A stretch of 64,000 nucleotides of DNA from Acuticoccus mangrovi. GTDB taxonomy: Bacteria; Pseudomonadota; Alphaproteobacteria; Rhizobiales; Amorphaceae. The stretch is from the NCBI RefSeq assembly GCF_016411865.1, contig NZ_JAEKJA010000003.1, forward strand, positions 124,001 through 188,000, given 5' to 3'. Positions 7,383 to 16,432 of the stretch are shown piece by piece. Both the position numbers and the translations under genes were made by a program. Every line of letters begins with the position of its first letter. Position 1 is the first letter of the stretch. The notes beneath the pieces were generated by a model. The model was not told the origin of the DNA, made no database searches, and saw nothing but the letters and a program-made list of their open reading frames with translations.

Positions 7383-8928
7383 GGTCGACCTCCCTGTGGT
7401 TGTTGTTGTCTTCGTCGTCGTCTTCGATGCGGTCGAGCAGCGCGCGCGTCGCGGCGTGGCGAGGGGTGGCGAACAGCGTCTCGGTGGGCGCCTCCTCCAC
7501 GATCCGCCCCGCCTCCATCACCGCCACACGATCGGCAAGACGGCGCACGAGGTGGAGATCGTGGGCGATGAAGACGAGGGCAATGCCCTCCTCGCGCACC
7601 AGGCGGTCGAGGAGCATCACGATGTCGCGCCGGATCGCCGCGTCGAGTGCCGACACCGCCTCGTCGGCGACGAGGGCGGCGGGGGCGCCGACGAGCGCCC
7701 GGGCGATGGCGATGCGCTGCCGCTGACCACCGGAAAAGGCATGCGGCCGCCGCGCCAGAGCGTCCACCTCGAGGCCGACGCGGACGAGGGCGTGGGCCGC
7801 CATCTCGCGCCGCGCGGCCCACGAGAGGCCGCGCCCGTGCAGCGGCTCGCAGACGATCTGAAGCACGCTCTGGCGCGGGTCGAAGCTCGTCGCCGGATCC
7901 TGAAACACCATCTGCGCCACCTGCCCCGTCCGCCGCGGGTCGGGCGTCACCGGCGCGCCGTGAAGACGCACCTCGCCGTCCGCCGGTACGAGGCCGAGAA
8001 GAGCGCGCATCAGCGTGGTCTTGCCGGAGCCGGAGCCGCCCACGAGGGCGAGGCGCTCGCCGGCGCGCACGGCGACGTCGACCCGATCCACCACGCGCTG
8101 GCCGCCCTGGTCGACGCTGATCGCCCGCCCCTCCAGCACCGGGGCGCCCAGCGTCGACTCGCGCGCGGGAAGCGTCAGCCCGCCACCGGTGCGCAATGCC
8201 CGCCCGGCCGCGCTCTTCGGCGCGTCGAGCACATCCGCCGCCGCCCCCTCCTCGGCGATGCGGCCGGCCGCCATCACCGCGATCCGGTCCGCCCGGCGGG
8301 CCACGGCGAGGTCGTGGGTGATGATGAGGAGCGCCGCCCCCTCCTCCGCCGTGAGCGCGAGGAGAAGGTCGAGCACCAGGCCGGCCGACACGCTGTCGAG
8401 GGCGCTGGTCGGCTCGTCGGCCACCACCACGCGCGGCTTCAGCGCGAGGGCGATCGCGACGGCGACGCGCTGGCGCTGCCCGCCGGAGAGCTCGTGCGGG
8501 TAGCGTTCCGGGCCGACGCCCGCCGCCGCGAGCCCGGTGCGCTCCAACAGCCCCGCCACCCGATCGCGCCGCGCGCTGGCCGGCTGGTCGGTGTGGATCA
8601 GCAGCGGCTCTTCGATCTGCGCGCCGATCCGCATCGCCGGATCGAGGGCGGTGGCGGGCTCCTGGAAGATCATCGCGAGCGTCGCCCCGCGCAGCCGGCA
8701 CAGCTCCCGTTCCGGCGTCGCGAGAAGGTCGCGCCCCTCGAAGGTCACGCGGCCGGAATAGCGCACCCCGCGCGGCGGCAGCGCCAGCGCCGCCCGTCCC
8801 GTCAGCGACTTGCCCGATCCCGACGCGCCGACCAGCGCGACCCGCTCGCCGTGCGCGATCTTCATCGAGATGCCGTCCACCAGGCGCCCGGCGGCAGACG
8901 CGGCGACGAAGTTCTCGTAGGCGAGCAT
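7372..8928 (-). CDS. fused dual ATP-binding protein of peptide/nickel ABC importer (DppD-DppF type)
   Basis: Two ABC ATPase domains in one chain (518 aa). The first has Walker A GASGSGKS (about residue 34), signature LSGGQRQR and Walker B VVVADEPTS. The second has Walker A GGSGSGKTT (about 290), signature FSGGQRQR and Walker B ALVADEAVS, where the usual Pro/Thr after DE is replaced by Ala-Val. The order matches single-chain versions of the DppD/DppF or GsiA pair. ATG at 8928 shares one base with the stop of the upstream permease gene (TGATG), and the C-terminus overlaps the aldolase gene. The C-terminal tail DRIEDDDEDNNNHRE is acidic and Asn-rich. Confidence 0.9.
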   Translation of the reverse strand: MLAYENFVAASAAGRLVDGISMKIAHGERVALVGASGSGKSLTGRAALALPPRGVRYSGRVTFEGRDLLATPERELCRLRGATLAMIFQEPATALDPAMRIGAQIEEPLLIHTDQPASARRDRVAGLLERTGLAAAGVGPERYPHELSGGQRQRVAVAIALALKPRVVVADEPTSALDSVSAGLVLDLLLALTAEEGAALLIITHDLAVARRADRIAVMAAGRIAEEGAAADVLDAPKSAAGRALRTGGGLTLPARESTLGAPVLEGRAISVDQGGQRVVDRVDVAVRAGERLALVGGSGSGKTTLMRALLGLVPADGEVRLHGAPVTPDPRRTGQVAQMVFQDPATSFDPRQSVLQIVCEPLHGRGLSWAARREMAAHALVRVGLEVDALARRPHAFSGGQRQRIAIARALVGAPAALVADEAVSALDAAIRRDIVMLLDRLVREEGIALVFIAHDLHLVRRLADRVAVMEAGRIVEEAPTETLFATPRHAATRALLDRIEDDDEDNNNHREVDHGA

Positions 8929-9740
8929 CAGTCGACGACGACGGCGCGCGCGAAGCGCGGATCGAGACGGGCGCGCAGCCCCTCGGCGAAGGTCGTGATG
9001 GCGAGCACCGCCGCGACGATAGCAAGGCCCGGCCACACTGCGAGCTGCGGGGCGATGGCGATCATGGTCTGCGCCTCGTTGAGCATCCGCCCCCACGACA
9101 CGGTGGGCGGCTGGGCGCCGAGCCCCACGTAGCTGAGCCCCGCCTCGGCGAGAATCGCGATGGCGAACTGCGTCGCCGCCTGGGTCAGCACCACAGGGGC
9201 GATGTTGGGGGCGACATGCTCCAGCGCGATCCGCGCCCGCCCCTTGCCGGAAAGGCGCGCGGCGTCGATGAAGTCGAGCGCGAGCACCCGCCGCCCCCCC
9301 GCCGCGGCGAGGCGGGCGAACACCGGCACATTGAAGATCCCGACGGCGATCGCCGCGTTCATCGCGCTCGCGCCGAGCAAGGTGGTGAGGATCACCGCGA
9401 CGATGAGGGCGGGAAAGGCGAAGGCGAGGTCGGCGGAGCGCATCACCACGGCATCGACCCACCGCCCCCCCGAGGCCGCGAGGAGACCCAGCGGAACGCC
9501 GAACGCCACGCCGATCGCGACGGCGAGCGCGGCGACGCCCAGCGAGGTGCTCGCCCCCGCCATCAGCATCGAGACGATGTCGCGGCCGTAGTGGTCGGTG
9601 CCGAGAAGGTGCTCGGCGGACGGCGGCTGAAAGCGCTCCGCAATGGCGATGGTGCCGACAGGATAGGGCGTCCACCACGCCGCAATGAGGGCGAGGCCGG
9701 CGAGAAACGCCGTCGCGCCGCCGCCGATCCAGAGCCTCAC
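8928..9740 (-). CDS. ABC transporter permease (DppC/GsiD type)
   Basis: Inner-membrane permease (270 aa) with about six hydrophobic segments. It has the DppC-type N-terminal HLLGTDHYGRDIVSMLMAGA and the EAA-like loop around FIDAARLSGKGRARIALEHVAPN. The GTG start at 9740 overlaps the TGA of the upstream permease (GTGA); the open frame extending further upstream is only the antisense-free shadow of the partner gene. It probably forms the heterodimeric channel with the DppB-type permease. Confidence 0.88.
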   Translation of the reverse strand: MRLWIGGGATAFLAGLALIAAWWTPYPVGTIAIAERFQPPSAEHLLGTDHYGRDIVSMLMAGASTSLGVAALAVAIGVAFGVPLGLLAASGGRWVDAVVMRSADLAFAFPALIVAVILTTLLGASAMNAAIAVGIFNVPVFARLAAAGGRRVLALDFIDAARLSGKGRARIALEHVAPNIAPVVLTQAATQFAIAILAEAGLSYVGLGAQPPTVSWGRMLNEAQTMIAIAPQLAVWPGLAIVAAVLAITTFAEGLRARLDPRFARAVVVD

Positions 9741-10744
9741 GCCGGCCTCCGCCGTTGCTGGCGTTGGCGTTGGCGTTGGCGTTGGCGGGGGTTGGACCAG
9801 ACGGCGAGGCCGTCGCAGAGCGTGTTCACCACCACGACCGTCGCGACCACGATCAGCACGACCCCCTGCACCACCTGCAGATCGCGCTGGGACACGGCCT
9901 GGAAGAGCAGCCGCCCGACGCCCGGGAGCGAGAACACCGTCTCGATCACCACCGCCCCGGCGACGAGGTAGCCGAACTGAAGCCCCACGATGGTGAGAAT
10001 CGGCGCCAAGGCGTTGGGCAGGGCATGGCGGGCGACGGCGCCGGCGACGCTGCGTCCCTTGGCGCGGGCGAGCGTCACATAGTCCTCGTCCATCGCCTCC
10101 ACGATGGCGGTCCGCGTGATGCGGGTGAGGATCGCGGCCTGCGGCGCGGCGAGCGCCACGGCGGGCAGGATCAGCGCGCTGAGCGCCGGGCCGACCCCGG
10201 CGTCCCAGCCCGGAAAGCCGCCCGCCGGCACCACCTTCATCACCACGGCGAAGAGGTAGATGAGGATGAGGCCGAGCCACACGCTCGGAATCGACAGGCC
10301 GATCTGGGCGAGGGTGGTCACGAGATTGTCGGTGCCGCGGTCGCGCCGGATGGCCGCGAGAAGGCCGGCCGGCAGCGCGATCCCCACCGAAAGGAGCACG
10401 CCGAGGATGGCGAGCGGCACCGACACCACCGCCCGCTCCAGGATGAGATCGGTCACCGGCACCGCGTAGGTGGCGCTCTCGCCGAAGTCGCCGGCGAGGA
10501 CGCCGCCGAGCCAGCGGGCGAATTGCACGGGAAGCGGCTGGTCGAGCCCCATCTCGGTGCGCAGCGCGTCGACGGCAGCCGGATCGGCGTTCATGCCGAG
10601 CAGCACCTCCGCCGGGTCGCCGGGGAGCACGCTCATCGCCACGAAGATGAGGAGACTCGCCGCCAGAAGGGTGGCGGCGAGCCCGAGCAGACGGCGCAGC
10701 AGACGTCGAATTGGAGAAGCGTTCACCGCCGTCTTGCGCGGCAA
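9737..10744 (-). CDS. ABC transporter permease (DppB type) with Gln-Arg repeat tail
   Basis: Inner-membrane permease (335 aa) with the DppB pattern: an N-terminal helix, VLPGDPAEVLLG, then LPVQFARWLGGVLAGDFGES, and the EAA loop near YVTLARAKGRSVAGAVARHALPNAL. A TTG at 10744 is the first possible start after the SBP stop, since the same frame carries that stop; GTG at 10726 is the alternative. The last residues (PRQRQRQRQRQQRRRPA) are encoded by a GGCGTT hexanucleotide repeat, so tail length may vary between strains. Confidence 0.87.
   Translation of the reverse strand: MPRKTAVNASPIRRLLRRLLGLAATLLAASLLIFVAMSVLPGDPAEVLLGMNADPAAVDALRTEMGLDQPLPVQFARWLGGVLAGDFGESATYAVPVTDLILERAVVSVPLAILGVLLSVGIALPAGLLAAIRRDRGTDNLVTTLAQIGLSIPSVWLGLILIYLFAVVMKVVPAGGFPGWDAGVGPALSALILPAVALAAPQAAILTRITRTAIVEAMDEDYVTLARAKGRSVAGAVARHALPNALAPILTIVGLQFGYLVAGAVVIETVFSLPGVGRLLFQAVSQRDLQVVQGVVLIVVATVVVVNTLCDGLAVWSNPRQRQRQRQRQQRRRPA
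9754..9787 (+). repeat. GGCGTT hexanucleotide tandem repeat
   Basis: Four exact copies of GGCGTT (9760-9783) flanked by partial copies. It lies inside the 3' end of the DppB-type permease gene and encodes alternating Gln-Arg on the - strand. The 6-bp unit keeps frame on slippage. Confidence 0.85.
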
Positions 10745-10777
10745 GCGCGCTCGCCGGCCCTCACGCCCGCCGACCCA

Positions 10778-12256
10778 TCACTTGGACCAATAGACGCCCG
10801 TGACGTCGTTGGCCTGGATCGGCGAGTTCTCCCACATGCCCACGAGGCGGGCGTCCCAGACGCCGCTCTTCGGCAGCTGGAAGAGGAAGACGTTCACCGC
10901 GTTGTCGGCGATGCGACGCTGCGCCTCCTGGAGGAGCTCGATGCGCGCCGCCGGGTCGGTCTCCACGTCGAGCGCGTCGAGGATCTCGGTCAGGCGCGGG
11001 TCGTCGACGTGGAAGTAGTAGTCCGGCCGGCCATAGATGCCGATGTCCGACGGCTCGGTGTGGGCGACGATGGTGAGGTCGTAGTCCTTGCCGCGGAAGA
11101 TGCGGGAGAGCCATTCGGCCCACTCCACCGGCTCCAGCGTCACGTCGATGCCGACCTCGCGCAGCTCCGAGGCGATGATCTCACCGGAACGGCGGGCATA
11201 GGAGGTGGGCGGCAGCGACAGCGTGAGCTTCAGATTCTCGACCCCCGCCTCGGCGAGGAGCGCCTTGGCGCTCGCGGGGTCGTAGGCGTTGACGCCGGTG
11301 AGATCGATGTAGGCCGGGTCGTGCGGCGGCATCGGCGCGCCGATCGGCGTGGCCGTGCCGTACATCGCCCCGTCGACCAGCGCCTGCCGGTCGACGGCGC
11401 GGGCGAGGGCCTGACGCACGGCGAGCTGATCCAACGGCGGGCGGCGGGAGTTGATCGCCATGATCGTCTCCCCCTCGGTGGTGCCGCTCTTCACGGTGAA
11501 GCGCGGGTCGGCTGCGATCACCGGCAGCGTCTCAGGCGCGCCGAAGGAGGGGAAAGCGTTGATGTCGCCCGCCATCAGCGCCGCGAGCGCCACCGTCGGA
11601 TCGCCGACGAAGGCGAACTCCACGCGCGGCAGCTTGGCCGCCTCGCCCCAATAATCGTCGTTGCGCACGAGGACGATGCGGTCGCCGCGCCGCCAGCGCT
11701 CGAACCGGAACGGGCCGGTGCCGACGGGGGTCTGCTTGTTGGTCTCGGCACTGTCGGGGTGGACCATCACCGCGTCGCCCCAAGCGAGCGAATAGGGCAG
11801 ATCGGCGTCGGGCCGCGAAAGGTGGATGACGAGCGTCGTCGGATCGGGCGCCGCGACGCTCTCGATCGCCGCGAAGAGCTGCGGCTGGGCGTTCTCGGCA
11901 CCCGGCGCGCGCGCCCGGTCGAGGGAGAATTTGGCGACGTCAGCGTTGAACGGCTTGCCGTCGTGGAAGGTGACGCCGTCGCGCAGCGTCAGGGTGAGGG
12001 AGAGGCCGTCGTCGCCGAACTCCCAGTCGGTCGCGAGGCCCGGCACCACGTGACCCTCGGCATCAATGCGGGTGAGGCCCTCGAAGACGTTGGCATAGAG
12101 CACTTCGTCGATGGCGGCGGCGGCGCCGGCGGTCGGATCAAGATGCGGTGGCTCAAGACGCATGCCGATGATGAGGGGCCGATCCACCGGAGCTGCGATC
12201 GCAGAGATCGTGGTGGCAAAGGCAAGGGCGAGGGAGAGGAGAAGTCGACGTGCCAT
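10778..12256 (-). CDS. ABC transporter substrate-binding protein, family 5
   Basis: Periplasmic binding protein (492 aa) of the peptide/nickel/opine class (SBP_bac_5). Signal peptide MARRLLLSLALAFATTISAIAA is followed by LIIGMRLEPPHLDPTAGAA and the family segment VLYANVFEGLTRIDAEGHVVPGLATDWEF. The central region YWGEAAKLPRVEFAFVGDPTVALAALMAGDINAFP is also diagnostic. It is the first gene of the operon SBP-permease-permease-ATPase-aldolase. The ligand is not predictable: such proteins bind peptides, sugars, opines or heme. Confidence 0.9.
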   Translation of the reverse strand: MARRLLLSLALAFATTISAIAAPVDRPLIIGMRLEPPHLDPTAGAAAAIDEVLYANVFEGLTRIDAEGHVVPGLATDWEFGDDGLSLTLTLRDGVTFHDGKPFNADVAKFSLDRARAPGAENAQPQLFAAIESVAAPDPTTLVIHLSRPDADLPYSLAWGDAVMVHPDSAETNKQTPVGTGPFRFERWRRGDRIVLVRNDDYWGEAAKLPRVEFAFVGDPTVALAALMAGDINAFPSFGAPETLPVIAADPRFTVKSGTTEGETIMAINSRRPPLDQLAVRQALARAVDRQALVDGAMYGTATPIGAPMPPHDPAYIDLTGVNAYDPASAKALLAEAGVENLKLTLSLPPTSYARRSGEIIASELREVGIDVTLEPVEWAEWLSRIFRGKDYDLTIVAHTEPSDIGIYGRPDYYFHVDDPRLTEILDALDVETDPAARIELLQEAQRRIADNAVNVFLFQLPKSGVWDARLVGMWENSPIQANDVTGVYWSK

Positions 12257-12385
12257 GTCCGCCTGCGTTTTGGAACCGGCCTTTCCTTATCGCGATCTCA
12301 GGGGTGGGACCAGTCGCGCGGCGGGAAAAGATGGCATTGGCAAACAAAGCACCGGCCCGCCGCGGTGGAGCGCGGCGGGCCGGCC

Positions 12386-12420
12386 AAAAAGAAAAGCCCG
12401 GCGGTTGGACCGCCGGGCTT
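12386..12420 (-). terminator. strong intrinsic terminator of the porin gene
   Basis: On the - strand, an 11-bp perfect stem (AAGCCCGGCGG and its complement, 12394-12404 with 12410-12420) with a 5-nt loop is followed by TTTTCTTTTT overlapping and leaving the stem. It lies 24 bp after the porin stop codon. Textbook Rho-independent terminator. Confidence 0.92.
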
Positions 12421-12443
12421 CCCCATCCGAGAGGTGGACGGGA

Positions 12444-13649
12444 TTAGAAGGAGCGCTGAGCGCGGAAGAAGGCGGAGAGGGCCGAGCCCGAACCAGCGTC
12501 CGCGGTGTCGACGTACTTGAACTGGGCACCCAGGCCGAGCACGAAGCCAGCGACCGGCGAGTAGCCGAGGAAGGCGTCGACGTCGAAGTTCGAGAAGTCG
12601 AGGTCGTCGTTGAAGATGCCGTCGCCGTTCACGTCGAAGGTGTTGTTGCCGTAGTCAGCGTACATGTAGCCGACCTGCACGCCCAGGGACACCGTCGGGG
12701 TGAAGGAGGTCGAGAAACCACCCGAGATGTTGAAGGCGTCGACGAGGTTCAGGTTACCGCCGGGGCCGACCGTCGCGTCCCAGGGGCCGTAAGGAGCCAC
12801 CGCACCCGAGGAGGTGTAGTTCAGAGCACCCTGGCTGTAGCCACCCTGGATACCGACCTGCGTGCCGTTACCGAAGGGAACGTTGACGTTCACACCGGCG
12901 CCGATCGCGAAGCCGTACTTGCTGTCGCTGAAGATGTCTTCAACGTAGTGGCCGGCAGCCATCAGCTGAGCGGAACCCCAGCCCTGGTCGACGCGGAGCG
13001 CGCCCACGATGTCAGGGATACGCGAACCCTGGTAGGTGCCACCCTGGATGCCGTAGCGGCGGGTCAGCTCGTCTTCCAGCGAGAGCGTGGCGGAGAAGCC
13101 GTTGCCGAAGGCGAAGGTGTAGGCGGCGAGGTTGGTCTTCGTGTCCGACAGCGAGTCGGTGAAGAGCTGCGACGAACCGTACGACGCGTCCAGGAAGTCG
13201 TAGAAGGACTGCGTGCGACCGAAGGTCAGACCACCGAACTGGATGAAGGCGTTGTTCAGCGTGACGCCGAGGTTACCACCGAACTGGCTGGTCCAGTAGA
13301 TTTCAGTGAAGGTCCGCAGGAGGCCGAACTCGGTGTTCGTGCGGCTGTCCATGTAGAGGTAGGCACGCGCACGGAAGCGGTAGCCGTTGGAGCCGTCCTG
13401 GCTGTAGCCGCCCAGGATGTTGAAGTCGTCATCATCCGGGTCGAAGAAGACGTTGTAGTCAGCGCGGATACGGCCAGCGACGCGCAGGCAGGTCTCCGTG
13501 CCGGGGATGTAGTAGAAGCCCGTCCCGTACGCATCGCAGATGCGGACGTAGTCGATCGGCTCGACGACGACCGGAAGGTCAGCCGCCTGCGCCCCGGTCA
13601 CCGCGAGAGCACCCGCAGCCGTGCCGAGGACAAGACGCTTAATGTTCAT
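12444..13649 (-). CDS. outer-membrane porin (Rhizobiales porin family, Omp2/RopA-like)
   Basis: Trimeric beta-barrel porin for small solutes. The ATG at 13649, preceded by GGAG, begins a signal peptide, MNIKRLVLGTAAGALAVTGAQA. The mature N-terminus ADLPVVVEPIDYVRICDAYG and TETCLRVAGRIRADYNV is characteristic of Hyphomicrobiales porins (porin_2 type), with the conserved two-cysteine start (CDAYG...CLRVGG-like). Alternating aromatic/polar strands run to the C-terminal AFFRAQRSF, ending in Phe as expected for barrel assembly. 401 aa. Strong terminator and smooth codon use suggest high expression. Confidence 0.92.
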   Translation of the reverse strand: MNIKRLVLGTAAGALAVTGAQAADLPVVVEPIDYVRICDAYGTGFYYIPGTETCLRVAGRIRADYNVFFDPDDDDFNILGGYSQDGSNGYRFRARAYLYMDSRTNTEFGLLRTFTEIYWTSQFGGNLGVTLNNAFIQFGGLTFGRTQSFYDFLDASYGSSQLFTDSLSDTKTNLAAYTFAFGNGFSATLSLEDELTRRYGIQGGTYQGSRIPDIVGALRVDQGWGSAQLMAAGHYVEDIFSDSKYGFAIGAGVNVNVPFGNGTQVGIQGGYSQGALNYTSSGAVAPYGPWDATVGPGGNLNLVDAFNISGGFSTSFTPTVSLGVQVGYMYADYGNNTFDVNGDGIFNDDLDFSNFDVDAFLGYSPVAGFVLGLGAQFKYVDTADAGSGSALSAFFRAQRSF

Positions 13650-14056
13650 GTCTCGATCTCCAAAGAGGTTCACTGTAGAGGTCCTTTGACTTTCGTTCCG
13701 GCGGTGACCCTCGGGGCCGAAAGTCGCCGGATCTCCAACTCGATTTGAGAAGCCGCTGCGGCCCGCCCAAACCTGCGACCGGTTTGTTTCCGCCCCCGTC
13801 GCGAGGTGACATTGCGCACCGGCCCCGCTCTGGGCAACGGAAAGCGTGCAAGGAGAAGCCCCTAAACCCCGCACTCCATCTGCGATGTTGCACGGACAAC
13901 ACGTTTTTGATGCAGACCCGGAGAAATCCAGCCGGTTGGGCAAGGGTTCATTAGGAAATCCGGCACGATAGGCGGCCGGGCTGTGGACAAATCGGGGGGC
14001 GGCGGCAGGCGTCGCGAACAATCGGATTCGCCCCGGAACACGGCGATCTCCGGCCG
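13650..14056. other. intergenic region upstream of the porin
   Basis: 407 bp between the treY stop and the porin start. It presumably holds the porin promoter and leader. I see the ribosome site GGAG before the porin ATG, but no clear -35/-10 pair, no hairpin with a U-tract and no supported ORF. A TGTGGACAA at 13982 resembles a single DnaA box and is probably chance. Confidence 0.5.
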
Positions 14057-16432
14057 CTACCAGCTCGTTCCCAACAGCACCGGCATCGCCTGAAGGGCCT
14101 CGCCGAGCAAGGCGTGGCCGGCCGCGAGCCCTCCCCCCGTCAACGGCAGACGCAGCGGCCGGGAGATCTCCGCCGCAAGCTCCGCGACAGCATCGGGACG
14201 CAATGTCAGGCTGTTGGCCGAGCCGAGCAGGCGCAGGGGGCGGATCGGCACGACGATCAGGAGGGCGTCGGCCGCGTCCTCCCGCCAGAAGGCGGCGAAG
14301 GCGTCGGCATCGGAACCGGTGAGCGGCAGGGGGGCGAGGCTGCCGCGTGCGAAGAGCTCGGGCCGGGCCCGGCGGGCGGCGAGGCCTTCGAGAAGGATTC
14401 GGGCCTTGATTCGCCCGTCCGCCCATCCATCGCGCAGCGAATCCGATTCGCTCGCCCGCGCCGATTCGCACAGGCTCGCCTCGGCGGCAAAGTCCACCGG
14501 CCGGCGATTATCGGGATCGACCATCGAAAAATCCCAGCCGAACGTGCCCTGGTAGATGTCGGCAGCCGGTCGGGCCGTGGTCTTGAGGAGCGCCTGGGAG
14601 AGCCCCACCACCGCGCCGGCACGGTGCACGTCGGCAAGCGGGGCGAGGCGGTCGAGCGAGGTCGCCATCGCCTCGGCCGCAGCAGCCACCTCCTCCTCGA
14701 AGACCGGATCGGCGCGCGTCCAGCTCGTTTCCTCCTTGGCCTCGCGCACGGTCTTCAGCACCGCCTCGCGGAAGCGGTCGGCAAAGGCCGGGTCGCAGCC
14801 GAGCGGGGCGGAGGCGAACAGCATCTGCCCGAAGGCCCAGCGCCAGCGCTCGGGCAGCTCGCCCGACAGCATCGGCCAGACCCGCTCCCACATCGCGACG
14901 GCGGCGGGGTCGGAGAGGGCGTAGAGGCGGGCGCGGGCATCCTCGCCCCGCTTGGTGTCGTGCGTCTGCGTCGCCGCGAGGCCGCCGTCTTGCGCCACCT
15001 CGAGGTAGCGTTCTTCACCGAGTCGTGGCGACAATTCGCCTCCGACCTCGTTGAGCGCGATCAACCGGTGATGGCGGAAGAACACCGTGTCCTCCACCGC
15101 CTTCGCCATCAAGGGACCGCTCGTCTGCTGCAGGCGTGTGGTGAATTCCGCCGCCGCCTCGCCCTCCGGCGGGGCGAGCAGGAGCGCCACCAGATCCTCC
15201 AGCACCCGGCGGTCCTCGAGCGGCTCGGCCTCGGCTGACGCCACCGCCGCCTCGAGCACCTCGCGGTCCGCCTCGGTGGGCGCGTCGACGACGAGGTAGG
15301 TGCGGTAAACGGGCATCCCGAGCATCAGCGCGACGAGCCCCTCGCGCACCGTGACCGGGCCGTAGTCGCGGGTGCGCGGATCGTCGGCGAAGAGGGTGAG
15401 GGCGAGGCTCGTCAAGCGCTCCAGCTCGCCGGCGAGGTTGCGCGTGATGATCTCGCGCTTCGCCTCCCGCGTCAGCGCCTCGATGTCGTTGGAGGCGAAG
15501 GCGCCATAGTCCTCGGTGAGCCGCTCGAGCCCGTCCGCGTCGGTGAAGAGGGCCGCCATCGCCGCGATGAACTCGTAGCCCGTCGTCCCCTCCACCGGCC
15601 AGGGCCGCAGCGTCTCGTCGGACTCCAGGATCTTCTCCACGAACACCGGAACGCCGAGACGCTCCGACAGGCGTTCCAGATAGCCGGCCGGATCGGCGAG
15701 CCCGTCCACATGGTCGACGCGCACGCCCTGCACCCTCCCCTCCGCGACGAGGCGGGCGAGGAGGCGGTGGACGTCGTCGAACACCGCCTCGTCCTCCACC
15801 CGCACCCCGACGAGGCCGGTGATCTCGAAGAAGCGGCGATAGGTGAGACCGTCGCGCCCAAGTCGCCAGTGAGCGAGGCGGTAGTGCTGCGCCTCGTGGC
15901 ACTCGTGAAGGTCGGCGATCGTCTCGGTGCCGGGGGCGAGCGGCAGGTCCATCCCCGGCACGCGCAGGACCGGCCCCCAGTCCGCCCGCTCGCTCCGCAC
16001 GATGTCGCCTTGCGCCAGCGCAACGTCGTAGGGCTCGCCAAGAATCGGCAAGATCAACTTGCCCGCCGACCAGTCGATGTCGAAGTGACGGGCGTAGGCC
16101 GAGGCCTCGCCATAGGTCAGGACGTCGCGCCACCAGGGATTCTCGGTGGAGGCGGCCATATGGTTGGGGACGATGTCGAGGATCAGCCCCATCCCCGCGG
16201 CCGCGAGCGCATCGGCGAGGCGGTCGAAGCCCGCCTCGCCGCCGAGGCACGGATCGAGGGCGTTGTGGTCGACCACGTCGTAGCCGTGGGTCGAGCCCGT
16301 CGTCGCCGCGAAGATCGGCGAGGCGTAGAGGTGGGTGATCCCCGCCGCGGCGAGGTGCGGCACGATCGCGGCCGCTTCGGCGAAGCCAACTCCGTTGCGA
16401 AACTGCAACCGATAAGTGGCCCCGATCCGCAT
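14057..16432 (-). CDS. treY: malto-oligosyltrehalose synthase
   Basis: GH13 intramolecular transglycosylase converting the reducing end of maltodextrin to a trehalose unit. MRIGATYRLQFRNGVGF is the TreY opening. GH13 regions follow: DIVPNHMA, the nucleophile region GVRVDHVDGLADP, the acid VFVEKIL, and THDTKRGEDARAR, a TreY-specific motif. 791 aa, in the usual range of about 750-950. ATG at 16432 shares a base with the malQ stop (TGATG). It is the last gene of the glucan/trehalose cluster and works with TreZ, four positions earlier in the pathway order but two genes upstream here. Confidence 0.95.
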   Translation of the reverse strand: MRIGATYRLQFRNGVGFAEAAAIVPHLAAAGITHLYASPIFAATTGSTHGYDVVDHNALDPCLGGEAGFDRLADALAAAGMGLILDIVPNHMAASTENPWWRDVLTYGEASAYARHFDIDWSAGKLILPILGEPYDVALAQGDIVRSERADWGPVLRVPGMDLPLAPGTETIADLHECHEAQHYRLAHWRLGRDGLTYRRFFEITGLVGVRVEDEAVFDDVHRLLARLVAEGRVQGVRVDHVDGLADPAGYLERLSERLGVPVFVEKILESDETLRPWPVEGTTGYEFIAAMAALFTDADGLERLTEDYGAFASNDIEALTREAKREIITRNLAGELERLTSLALTLFADDPRTRDYGPVTVREGLVALMLGMPVYRTYLVVDAPTEADREVLEAAVASAEAEPLEDRRVLEDLVALLLAPPEGEAAAEFTTRLQQTSGPLMAKAVEDTVFFRHHRLIALNEVGGELSPRLGEERYLEVAQDGGLAATQTHDTKRGEDARARLYALSDPAAVAMWERVWPMLSGELPERWRWAFGQMLFASAPLGCDPAFADRFREAVLKTVREAKEETSWTRADPVFEEEVAAAAEAMATSLDRLAPLADVHRAGAVVGLSQALLKTTARPAADIYQGTFGWDFSMVDPDNRRPVDFAAEASLCESARASESDSLRDGWADGRIKARILLEGLAARRARPELFARGSLAPLPLTGSDADAFAAFWREDAADALLIVVPIRPLRLLGSANSLTLRPDAVAELAAEISRPLRLPLTGGGLAAGHALLGEALQAMPVLLGTSW

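Noticed and set aside
13982-13990. TGTGGACAA resembling a DnaA box
   Set aside because: Single site, one mismatch, no cluster or AT-rich element, and no replication genes beside it; not an origin.
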